Of a stretch of DNA of 17,980 nt, positions 1 to 6,502 are shown in pieces (position 1 is the stretch's first letter; the number at the start of each line of letters is the position of its first letter). The translations under genes and the position numbers were made by a program. The notes below the pieces were generated by a model. It was not told where the DNA came from, did not search any database, and worked only from the letters and a program-made list of their open reading frames with translations. The stretch comes from JAQUGA01 sp038210985 (GTDB taxonomy: Bacteria; Bacteroidota; Bacteroidia; Bacteroidales; WCHB1-69), in assembly GCA_038210985.1 (NCBI GenBank), contig JBBQWB010000063.1:1-17980 (forward strand), in the 5' to 3' direction.

Positions 1-732
1 ATTTGTGTTTTCGTTAGCACCACGTTCCCATGAGTGGTATGGTCTTGCAAAGTAAAAATCGATGTTTAGATCCCCTGAAATTGTCTCGTGTTCTGCAAAT
101 TCTTTCCCATTATCGGCTGTAATTGTTTTAATCCAATTTATTAAAGGCGTAAGAGTTTCGATGACTTTTAATGCTAATTCTTTGGCATCTTTTCCATTTA
201 GTCTTTCAATCAATACAAATCCACTTACTCTATCATTGATTGTGAGTATTGCTCCCTTGTGATTCTTGCCGATAATGGTGTCGATTTCAAAGTCTCCCAA
301 ACGGGTTTTTTCTTCTATTGTTTGAGGTCTTAACGAAAGGTTAGTTCTGTTTTTGACAATGCCTCTTTTATCCCTGTAAGCACCTCTTTTTCTGTATTTA
401 CGTCCCTTGTGCAAAAAACCTCCTCTCTTTTTATCCTCCCAAATGTATTGATAAATTCGTTCTGCACTGACACACTCTATGTCGTCAGTTTTTGCTCTAC
501 CGACTATTTGCTCAGGACTATATTCCTCTTCAATCCATTCGTTTACATGAGCTTTTATTGCTTCCGTAAAGTAAATCTTCTTTGGCTTTTCTTTATGTCG
601 TTTAAGACATTTGTGTTGAGCTAAATCAGCCCTATACTCGTTGTTTCGCTTATCGCAATTTCTACTGATTTCTCGACTAATGGTACTTTTGTGTTTGCAT
701 ATCGCTTTTGCTATATCACTTTTAGAGTAGTG
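1..732 (-). pseudogene. IS30-family transposase, N-terminally truncated, runs off left edge
   Basis: The minus strand is open from base 732 to the window edge (244 codons). It reads as an IS30-type DDE transposase, which cuts and joins the ends of its own insertion sequence. An N-terminal helix-turn-helix is visible (SDIAKAICKHKSTISREI). The catalytic triad follows: Asp in FEIDTIIG, Asp in TADNGKEF and Glu in RGANEN. A stop codon (complement of 733-735) sits in frame just before the helix-turn-helix, and no start codon lies between it and the homologous part. Roughly 25 N-terminal residues and the outer IS end seem to be missing. The C-terminus lies outside the window. The identification rests on motifs and is secure. 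Calling it a pseudogene is an inference from the missing start. Confidence 0.85.
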
Positions 733-768
733 TTAAAAATAATATTAAGTTATTACTGGTTTTTAATC

Positions 769-1047
769 CTATGAAATTTGAAATAACAAACAAAAAAATG
801 GCTTTACAAGGTGTTTTAAAAAAAATACAAGCAAAAGATAAATTATTAATGTGTGTATTTGCTTGCACTTAAAACGCTGTTCGTAATAAATGCTGTAAAT
901 AAAAATTGTCAAAACTTCTTGGTCAGTAACTTCTGGTTTATCATTATTACTGAAACGCTGACAATGAAATTTTAAATCTTTTTCAAAATATTCGCAAATA
1001 CACATGTATATTTTAATTAATTTAGCTTCATTATTCTTGATAATCAT
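769..1047 (-). pseudogene. Fragment of a second DDE-type transposase
   Basis: An ORF of 92 codons starts with ATG at 1047. Its first ~66 residues (about 850-1047), with the stretch CQRFSNNDKPEVTDQEVLTI, resemble the N-terminus of a group of Bacteroidetes IS transposases that I cannot assign firmly (IS4- or IS982-like). After KQIHT the sequence becomes hydrophobic and low-complexity, and no other frame continues the protein, so the catalytic part is lost. It lies on the same strand as the truncated IS30 gene, so one element may have broken the other. Family resemblance is from memory. The loss of the C-terminal two thirds is seen directly. Confidence 0.55.
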
Positions 1048-1065
1048 ATCTTTTATGCTTTGTGG

Positions 1066-1099
1066 TTATTGCATCTAAGTTATTGCATCTAAGTTATTG
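1066..1099. repeat. 14-bp tandem repeat, about 2.4 copies
   Basis: The unit TTATTGCATCTAAG occurs at 1066-1079 and 1080-1093 and is followed by a partial TTATTG. It lies about 20-50 bp upstream of the start of the transposase fragment, so it may belong to the end of that insertion sequence or be a local slippage product. Confidence 0.8.
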
Positions 1100-1215
1100 A
1101 TTGTCAAGATATTAAAATAGTAATATTTTCATAAGTTACTAACCATCAATTGTTTATATGTTTTAAGAAATTATGATTTCAACCCTTGATTCGCATTATT
1201 AATTAAAATAAAATA

Positions 1216-2280
1216 ATGAAAAAATTATTCTATGTTCTACTGGCTTTATCATTTGTGGCTTGTAGTCCAACCAACTCAAAAAAAAGCTGTTTATCTTCGG
1301 ATTTAACCTCCATTGATTCGACCGACCAAACCAATAATTTTTACGACAACGTGGAATCGTATAAAATTCCGTCTAAAAAATTAACTATCGAAGGAGAAGT
1401 TGGTATTCAGGGAGAAGTTGATTTTTCAAAACTTTCTAAACACTCGGTTATTGTTAAAGAGGCACTATTAACCGACGACCATAATAAATTTGTTGGGGCA
1501 TACCGTTACGATGGATATTCCATTTTAGAAATTTTAAATACTTATATCCCTAAGAAATTAAACGAGAAAGAGTTTCCTCCAATTGTAGATTTATACCTAG
1601 AAATAAGCAATGACAAAGGCGAAAAAGCAGTATTGTCGTGGGGCGAAATTTATTATCCAAATCATTTAAACGAGATAATCATTGCAACCGACGTTCGTCG
1701 AATAGTGCCTTCCAAAACCAAAGAATTATGGGAACTACCCACAGAATCAAAACTTATTGTTTCGAGCGATTTATTAACCGAACGCAACATTAGTAATCCA
1801 TCAAAAATCAAAGTACGTTCATACCCTAAATCGTACAAAACAATAAAAGGAATGAAACCAAATTTTTCGGATAAACTCGAAATTTACAAAAATGATTTCT
1901 TAGCTACAACCTTAAAAAACAACCCAAAAGATTTAAAAGAGGTAGTATATGAATCTACTTTTTATGGACGTGGAAGAGGCATTCACAGCACTACTCCGTT
2001 TAATGGTGTATATTTAAAAGAGGTATTAAAAAACCATATTGCTATTTCAAAAGATGTTTTACGTCAAGGAATGGTGGTAGTTATTGGTGCCGATGGCTAT
2101 CGTTGTGTTTACACAATAAGTGAATTAATGAATAGAAACGATCAATCCGAAATTTTATTAATTTGCGACACAAAAGCAGATGACGATGGAATTTTCAGAG
2201 TTTTCCCAGCTTGTGATTTTTTCTCAGACAGAGCCATTAAGGCAGTTAAATCAATCGAAATTATGGATGTAGTTAAATAG
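1216..2280 (+). CDS. Lipoprotein with two tandem oxidoreductase molybdopterin-binding-type domains
   Basis: This 354-residue protein begins with a lipoprotein signal peptide: Lys-Lys, a hydrophobic stretch, then FVAC with the lipidation Cys at residue 16. It should be anchored to a membrane facing the periplasm or outside. Two similar domains follow, about 54-203 and 216-353. Each opens with a short beta motif, has a G-Y/V-x-L-x-E-hydrophobic-L helix (YDGYSILEIL at 98-107; FNGVYLKEVL at 262-271), and then a strand-rich segment ending in SWGEIY or TISELM. This pattern matches the sulfite-oxidase-type fold (oxidoreductase molybdopterin-binding family). I see no equivalent of the cysteine that ligates molybdenum in sulfite oxidases, so it may bind a ligand rather than catalyse. 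A nearby molybdate/tungstate transporter makes a link to molybdenum plausible. The TAG stop lies on the edge of the MITE-like element that follows. Confidence 0.65.
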   Translation: MKKLFYVLLALSFVACSPTNSKKSCLSSDLTSIDSTDQTNNFYDNVESYKIPSKKLTIEGEVGIQGEVDFSKLSKHSVIVKEALLTDDHNKFVGAYRYDGYSILEILNTYIPKKLNEKEFPPIVDLYLEISNDKGEKAVLSWGEIYYPNHLNEIIIATDVRRIVPSKTKELWELPTESKLIVSSDLLTERNISNPSKIKVRSYPKSYKTIKGMKPNFSDKLEIYKNDFLATTLKNNPKDLKEVVYESTFYGRGRGIHSTTPFNGVYLKEVLKNHIAISKDVLRQGMVVVIGADGYRCVYTISELMNRNDQSEILLICDTKADDDGIFRVFPACDFFSDRAIKAVKSIEIMDVVK

Positions 2281-2568
2281 TGTCTGTCTATAAAGTCCGA
2301 TAACAGCGTTATTTTTGAATTCCGATTTGTATTCAGCAATATGATTTTGTTATACTGTGTATTCAAAATCATGCTGTATATTATCGGAATTATTTTTCTT
2401 ACAAGCCACTAATTGTAAGCAACCAAAACCTTTTGGGTGAAGAACATTATAGCCAGCCACTGCTCTCATCTAAAATAAATCAATCATATCCCAAATTTCT
2501 AAAACCAAAAACGCATTTAGCTTTATTGGATATTAAAAAACACCGACTCTGTGGACAGACTCTAAATA
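2274..2568. mobile_element. MITE-like insertion (283 bp) with imperfect inverted ends and 6-bp target duplication
   Basis: The element proper spans 2280-2562. Its left end (GTGTCTGTCTATAAAGTCCG) and the reverse complement of its right end (GAGTCTGTCCACAGAGTCGG) agree at 15 of 20 positions. Both are flanked by TAAATA (2274-2279 and 2563-2568), which looks like a target-site duplication. I recognise no transposase coding inside, so it would be non-autonomous or a remnant of a larger IS. The left border falls within the TAG stop codon of the lipoprotein gene. The duplication and inverted ends are visible directly. Mobility is inferred. Confidence 0.6.
2296..2388. repeat. Nested stem structure inside the MITE-like element
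   Basis: An outer stem pairs TCCGATAA (2296-2303) with TTATCGGA (2381-2388). CAGC (2304-2307) can pair with GCTG (2373-2376) across a four-base bulge. An inner perfect 9-bp stem pairs ATGATTTTG (2341-2349) with CAAAATCAT (2364-2372), leaving a 14-nt loop. It could fold as RNA, act as a terminator for the lipoprotein gene, or be a DNA hairpin used in transposition. No function is shown. Confidence 0.55.
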
Positions 2569-2573
2569 TTGTC

Positions 2574-2733
2574 TGCACGGACTTATTATGATGAAAAACT
2601 TAATCCAATTTTAAACTCCGTGCAACAGTTTCCACTCTATTTAATTGTTGCCGAGTTCGGGGACTGTTTTCTGTCAACTTACAATAACCTACCAAGCGTG
2701 CTTGAACGCACAAATTTAGTGGTTTCTCGGCAA
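2574..2733. repeat. Two short inverted repeats between the insertion and the Bro-N gene
   Basis: TGCACGGA (2574-2581) is an exact inverted repeat of TCCGTGCA (2617-2624). TTGCCGAG (2648-2655) is an exact inverted repeat of CTCGGCAA (2726-2733). The interval carries no convincing gene. It may hold the transcription end of the Bro-N gene, which reads towards it. Confidence 0.4.
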
Positions 2734-2769
2734 TTTTTCATAGCGTGTGTTAGCGTTTTGTTGCTATTC

Positions 2770-3600
2770 TTAATCTTCTATCTTTTTATTCTCAAGTTGT
2801 TTTGCAGTTAATTTTGATACAACTTTTTTACCTGTCGTTTTTTCTAGTTGTAGCTTTGCTACTTTTGCCACTTTTCCGCCTTTTTGAGCAACTATTCTAT
2901 TTTCATTAAATGTTTTGGGTTGTTTATCTTTTGAAATTTCAGTCGTTGATGCTTCTGCTAACATATTCAAAACTAATTCTAAATTTGTCATATGGTCACG
3001 AAGATTCTCTTTCTTTAAATCTTTGATATTTTTATATTGTTTTGTTGTTAATCCACTCCAAGCTTTTGTAATTTCATCTGTTAAGACTGCATATTCTTGA
3101 CCTTTCTGAACACCTCTATTTTCCCATTCATCCGTAAGTTCCTTTCGAATTTCAATACTTTTTATTCGTTGATTAATCCATTTTTTACTATAACCTTTTT
3201 TATAATAAGTTTCCATTAATCGGTCAATACCTATTTCTGGATCTTCTAGTTCATCTATTCTTTCCCTGCCAATTTTTGCCAACCATAATTTGAATGGTTC
3301 AGCTTTAGAAGATGGAATTGTTTGAATTAATCTAAATAGCTGTTCAGTATCAGCTACATCAGTTTTATAAAATTTTCCATCAGAAGATTGCATTTTCAGT
3401 TGGTTACAATTTGTAACCAACTCGCTACCTTCTTTTTTTAATCTACTTTTTAAAACTTTCCAGTAATTATTTGGATTTTCACTTTCAGTTAAAACGCCAA
3501 CTACATCCACAATTGAAAAATACCATTTTTCTTCTTCGTCATGCCATTGAGTACGAATTTGCTTTTCGTTAAATAATTTTAATGCAGTTTCTTTTGTCAT
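2770..3600 (-). CDS. Bro-N domain protein (phage antirepressor-like)
   Basis: The protein has 276 residues. The first ~115 match the Bro-N family, found in phage antirepressors and baculovirus BRO proteins and thought to bind DNA: LFNEKQIRTQWHDEEEKWYFSIVDVVGVL, then NYWKVLKSRLKKEGSEL, then FRLIQTIPSSKAEPFKLWLAKIG. The middle is helical and charged. The C-terminal ~45 residues are rich in lysine and alanine (KGGKVAKVAKLQ), which could aid nucleic-acid binding. It stands alone: no phage structural, integrase or repressor genes are near, so its target is unknown. The ATG at 3600 is favoured because a strong promoter box ends 20 bp upstream. Family assignment is fairly sure; the biological role is not. 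Confidence 0.8.
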   Translation of the reverse strand: MTKETALKLFNEKQIRTQWHDEEEKWYFSIVDVVGVLTESENPNNYWKVLKSRLKKEGSELVTNCNQLKMQSSDGKFYKTDVADTEQLFRLIQTIPSSKAEPFKLWLAKIGRERIDELEDPEIGIDRLMETYYKKGYSKKWINQRIKSIEIRKELTDEWENRGVQKGQEYAVLTDEITKAWSGLTTKQYKNIKDLKKENLRDHMTNLELVLNMLAEASTTEISKDKQPKTFNENRIVAQKGGKVAKVAKLQLEKTTGKKVVSKLTAKQLENKKIED

Positions 3601-3620
3601 TGATTAACACTTTATGAATG

Positions 3621-3652
3621 CAAAGATATCGAATCTTTTTTTTACGAAACAA
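3621..3652 (-). promoter_or_regulatory. Bacteroidetes-type promoter of the Bro-N gene
   Basis: Read on the minus strand, TATCTTTG (3628 to 3621) matches the -7 consensus TAnnTTTG, and TTG (3652 to 3650) sits 21 bp upstream as a -33 box. The predicted transcript would start about 14 bases before the ATG, giving a very short leader. Confidence 0.6.
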
Positions 3653-3718
3653 TCTTAGAGACTTTTCTGCAATAAACGCTAATCGAGTCTTGCAAGGGAG
3701 TTTCACCCTCACGTTCTC

Positions 3719-3739
3719 ATCCCGACAAATGTCCGGGAT
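3719..3739. repeat. REP-like palindrome
   Basis: ATCCCG (3719-3724) pairs with CGGGAT (3734-3739), and ACA pairs with TGT inside, with one bulged C. GC-rich palindromes of this type are scattered between genes in many Bacteroidetes, according to general knowledge. Copy number in this genome cannot be seen here. Confidence 0.45.
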
Positions 3740-3952
3740 AAACTTCAAATGTTTGAAAGTCCCCTTTTAAATGGTTCTTCTTGTTTAATAACAAAAGCAA
3801 TAATACTTTATGGATTTGCCAATTCCCGATGCAAGAAAGCAGCGGATACTAATTGCATTTTTTCTGAAAGTCTTCCATCTTCTATATATCATTCAACCTC
3901 TCTTTTAAAAAGGTTAATTCATTACACACGCTTGATGCGGCTTGCTTTCAGG

Positions 3953-3973
3953 TGGGATTAAATCCCATTTTTG
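3953..3973 (+). terminator. Terminator-like palindrome
   Basis: TGGGATT and AATCCCA form a perfect 15-base palindrome around a central A (3953-3967), followed by a run of T. It could end transcription on the plus strand, but no plus-strand gene precedes it closely, so it may be only a structural repeat. Confidence 0.3.
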
Positions 3974-4173
3974 CTTAGCTTACCAATACCGATTATTAAT
4001 TTATTTGTCTTTTCAAGTTACCATCACCCCCACTTAAAGTAAACCGCTGTTATGGGCAGATTTCTGTCTTATTTTATTCGAACAAAGATAATTAAACTTC
4101 TCGAAATACCTATAACGAACTCGTATTTTATCTGTATTTTTTTTATTAGCCTTATCGCTAATAGCTATGTATA

Positions 4174-4659
4174 TTAATTTATTGCAATTTCTTTAAGCAA
4201 TTTACCGAGATACCTTTCTGCGATTTCCGAATCGCAATAATCTGCATTTTCAAAACAACACCATTGAAGAAATTTGACTACAATTTGAATTTGTTCCTTA
4301 TTTAAAATTTCTGTAATGTTTTTTCCGTAATGAGATTTAAAACTATGAATGCTTAATGAATAAATCGTATGATCGCCTATCGGATTTGATGATGTTGGAT
4401 TATTAATGCACCACCGCATATAAGCAGGCAAGTAAAATCTAAATCCTTTCCAATCTGTAAAACTAAATGTAACAGTAAATTGCCGTAAAACAATATCAGA
4501 AATTTTCGTCCAATCATCTCTTTCATCTGATTTTGCTAATTCGAGAAATTCTTTACGAGAAGAATAGGAGTCTAAATATTCAGTCATATTAAGAGAAATT
4601 CCTTCTTCTAATCGGACTTTCAAAAAAGCATTTTCAATTTCTGATATTAATTTTTTCAC
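4174..4659 (-). CDS. DUF6714-type hypothetical protein
   Basis: This 161-residue soluble protein starts at a GTG codon. It resembles the small family of unknown function DUF6714. It has an N-terminal helix (LISEIENAFLKVRLEEGISL), a D-D-W motif (48-50) followed by an I-S-D-I-V segment, and the conserved block KGFRFYLPAYMRW (71-83). A helical C-terminus with LNKEQIQIVVKFLQWC follows. No signal peptide, membrane segment or catalytic motif is evident. It is flanked by gene-free DNA on both sides and is not in an operon, which suits a small accessory or immunity-like gene, but that is only a guess. The family match is from memory of the motif pattern. Confidence 0.65.
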   Translation of the reverse strand: MKKLISEIENAFLKVRLEEGISLNMTEYLDSYSSRKEFLELAKSDERDDWTKISDIVLRQFTVTFSFTDWKGFRFYLPAYMRWCINNPTSSNPIGDHTIYSLSIHSFKSHYGKNITEILNKEQIQIVVKFLQWCCFENADYCDSEIAERYLGKLLKEIAIN

Positions 4660-5015
4660 AGTTTAGATATTAATTTCGAGGTTGACAAACTGTCACGATG
4701 TTACAATTACGCTATCTAGTCCTTGCATGAAAGCTCAGTGTTTGATAAGAAAACGTCAAATTCAAGGTGGTATATTGAGCGAAGCGATGCAGTGAGCTTA
4801 GTCGAACTGTCGAAATACTTTCGCAACAACGAATTTAGCGAGTTCCGAATTAGATTTTGTAAGTTTTCATTTGCTTTCACCCTTGAGGGCTGGGGCAAAG
4901 AAAGAAATGAAAAACCAACAAAATCTTGGTCGGAATGGACTCAATTCGTTGCAAGAGTATCGTAGAAGTTGGCGTTTTCTTGCAGACGCTATCTATCAAA
5001 CAGAAGTAATTCCCT
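4660..5015. other. Gene-free stretch, possible small insertion between short repeats
   Basis: No convincing gene is present on either strand. The decamer ACGCTATCTA occurs at 4709-4718 and again at 4986-4995. Between and around these, GTTTGATAAGAAAACG (4740-4755) recurs inverted in two pieces, CGTTTTCTT (4973-4981) and TATCAAAC (4994-5001). This suggests a decayed small element. A TGACA-AAC-TGTCA hairpin lies at 4683-4695. Confidence 0.35.
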
Positions 5016-5384
5016 TTATTTCTTGTCAAACAATTCAATTTCTTTTCTTAGAAATGAATTTATTACAACATCAAATTGAGAATGAAAATCATCAAACAGT
5101 TCCACTATCTTTTTTCCTTCGGGTGTTAATGTAGTTTTGCCACCTGCCGTTCCACCTCGCTGACGTTCGATTAGATAAAAACCTAATTTTTGCTCAATTT
5201 CTTCAAGTTTATTCCAAGTTTTACGATACGACAACCCACACTCTTCGATTGCTAATTTTAATGATTCCGTTTTTTCGATGGTTTTTAACAATTGCCATTT
5301 CCCATCCCCAAACAAACTTTCTCCGTTTTGATTTTCTATCCAAATTTTGAAGTTTAGTTTCAACATAGTCTGATTTGGTTTCAT
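5016..5384 (-). CDS. ModE-type molybdate-responsive transcription regulator (DNA-binding domain only)
   Basis: The protein has 122 residues. It matches the N-terminal DNA-binding domain of ModE, the regulator that senses molybdate or tungstate and represses its transport genes. A helix-turn-helix lies at 40-61 (ESLKLAIEECGLSYRKTWNKL), and the glycine-rich wing at 74-88 (RQRGGTAGGKTTLTP) is a ModE hallmark. A coiled C-terminal helix probably dimerises. The C-terminal molybdate-binding (Mop/TOBE) domains of the E. coli protein are absent, so it would need another way to sense the ligand or a partner. Start is ATG 5384; an internal Met at residue 7 is an alternative. It lies downstream of the transporter genes, 56 bp after the ATPase, with its own promoter. 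Confidence 0.8.
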   Translation of the reverse strand: MKPNQTMLKLNFKIWIENQNGESLFGDGKWQLLKTIEKTESLKLAIEECGLSYRKTWNKLEEIEQKLGFYLIERQRGGTAGGKTTLTPEGKKIVELFDDFHSQFDVVINSFLRKEIELFDKK

Positions 5385-5412
5385 AATAAGTTTTTTTGTA
5401 AAAATAAAGAAA

Positions 5413-5425
5413 TATCAAATTGATA
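5413..5425. promoter_or_regulatory. Palindromic putative operator at the regulator promoter
   Basis: TATCAA-A-TTGATA is a perfect 13-base palindrome lying just downstream of the -7 box and covering the expected start of transcription of the ModE-type gene. This is a position where a dimeric repressor would block transcription, so autoregulation is plausible. It does not match the E. coli ModE box. Confidence 0.4.
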
Positions 5426-5428
5426 CTT

Positions 5429-5461
5429 CAAATATAAATGTTATTGTTTAATTATTCCAAC
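5429..5461 (-). promoter_or_regulatory. Bacteroidetes-type promoter of the ModE-type gene
   Basis: On the minus strand TATATTTG (5436 to 5429) matches TAnnTTTG exactly, with TTG (5461 to 5459) 22 bp upstream. The promoter overlaps the last codons of the ATPase gene, so the regulator can be transcribed independently of the transporter. Confidence 0.55.
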
Positions 5462-6499
5462 CGAAGATGCATTAAACCGAATGAATATTTTTGAATTTAT
5501 GTCAATTTTCAATAGTTTTACCATGTCGTTTAAAACCAACACATTAATTAACACCCCAATATCCATTTTTAATTGAGTTCGACCTCCAATGCAAATGTTT
5601 TCAAGCACCACAGCCAAAAAGCTATTCGGAGCACTCGAAATTTGTTTATCGGGGGATAAAATAATTGCTTCATCTGGAATAAAAATATATGCATCGCCCG
5701 AATATTTCTCGGAAATTAAAATCGACACATCGCTATCCACAATATTGGCTTGAGTTAATTGATTTGCTTGATTATATGACAAATTGGCACGAAAAATATT
5801 TTTATGTCCAGCAAATTTGGCAACCAAAGGATGAAGTGGCAAATTATAAAAATCTAATAAACTTCCAATTTGCAAAATTTCACCATTATCTATCAACGCA
5901 ATTCGATGGCTTAATTTAGCTGCTTCCTCAAAATCGTGTGTAACATGAATAATGGTTAAACCGGCTTTATTTAAAACTCTAAACAAAGAGATAAATTCCT
6001 CTTTTAAATTTATATCAAGCGATGATAGTGGCTCATCTAACAATAAAATATCTGGTTTTGTAACCACACTTCGGGCAAGTGCAACTCTTTGTTTTTCGCC
6101 ACCCGACAAATCGTCCACACTCCTATTTAATAAATGTAAAACATTGCATTTTTCAGCCCATTCCTCGACCATTTGTTTTCGTTCAAGTTTTTTTATGTTC
6201 GAGGATTTAAGACCATACTCTATATTTTTAAATACGAATAAATGTGGAAACAGATAATAATCTTGAAAAACGATTCTGAACGGACGTTTTTGGACTTTTA
6301 CATTTGTAATATCCTCCTTTTTATGGATTATATTTCCCGAATGGACTTTTCTAAAACCTGCAATTATTTCCAAAAGCACACTTTTACCCGAGCCCGATGA
6401 CCCAACAATAGAAAAACATTCACCTTCGTTCACTTCAAACGAGATATTATTCAACGAAAAATCATCAATATGGTAACAAATATTTTTGAGTTTCATCAT
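5441..6499 (-). CDS. wtpC: Molybdate/tungstate ABC transporter ATP-binding protein
   Basis: This 352-residue ATPase drives uptake through the neighbouring permease. It has Walker A GSSGSGKS (33-40), the Q-loop Gln79 in VFQDYYLFPH, the signature LSGGEKQR (131-138), Walker B ILLLDEP (151-157), the D-loop SLD, and the switch His188 in VTHDFEEA. Residues after about 235 form an extra C-terminal domain with GGRTQLKMDI and a late beta-rich stretch, as in the regulatory TOBE domain of ModC/WtpC/PotA-type ATPases. It starts 3 bp after the permease stop, with two adjacent ATG codons (6499 and 6496), so the two are co-transcribed. Molybdate or tungstate is inferred from the permease type and the ModE-type gene. 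Sequence alone does not separate these anions from sulfate. Confidence 0.8.
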   Translation of the reverse strand: MMKLKNICYHIDDFSLNNISFEVNEGECFSIVGSSGSGKSVLLEIIAGFRKVHSGNIIHKKEDITNVKVQKRPFRIVFQDYYLFPHLFVFKNIEYGLKSSNIKKLERKQMVEEWAEKCNVLHLLNRSVDDLSGGEKQRVALARSVVTKPDILLLDEPLSSLDINLKEEFISLFRVLNKAGLTIIHVTHDFEEAAKLSHRIALIDNGEILQIGSLLDFYNLPLHPLVAKFAGHKNIFRANLSYNQANQLTQANIVDSDVSILISEKYSGDAYIFIPDEAIILSPDKQISSAPNSFLAVVLENICIGGRTQLKMDIGVLINVLVLNDMVKLLKIDINSKIFIRFNASSVGIIKQ

Positions 6500-6502
6500 T
6501 TT

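Larger units (their letters stand above)
3601..4173. other. Gene-free stretch with palindromes
   Basis: Apart from the Bro-N promoter, no frame on either strand gives a recognisable protein. It holds the REP-like palindrome at 3719-3739, a short AGGG/CCCT stem (3695-3709) and the palindrome at 3953-3967. It looks like remnants of mobile or repetitive DNA, but I cannot name a family. Confidence 0.45.

Noticed and set aside
2569..2811. Plus-strand ORF of 80 codons
   Set aside because: No recognisable motifs. It begins at the edge of the MITE-like element and overlaps the end of the Bro-N gene, so it is most likely chance.
3749..3961. Plus-strand ORF of 70 codons
   Set aside because: No family resemblance, lies in palindrome-rich non-coding DNA and has no promoter.
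2569..4700. Integron-like cassette array with attC sites around the Bro-N and DUF6714 genes
   Set aside because: The intergenic palindromes do not share a common core or the GTTRRRY site, and no integrase is present.
4716..5134. Three overlapping ORFs on both strands before the ModE-type gene
   Set aside because: They overlap each other in different frames, have no recognisable domains, and cover repeat-like DNA.
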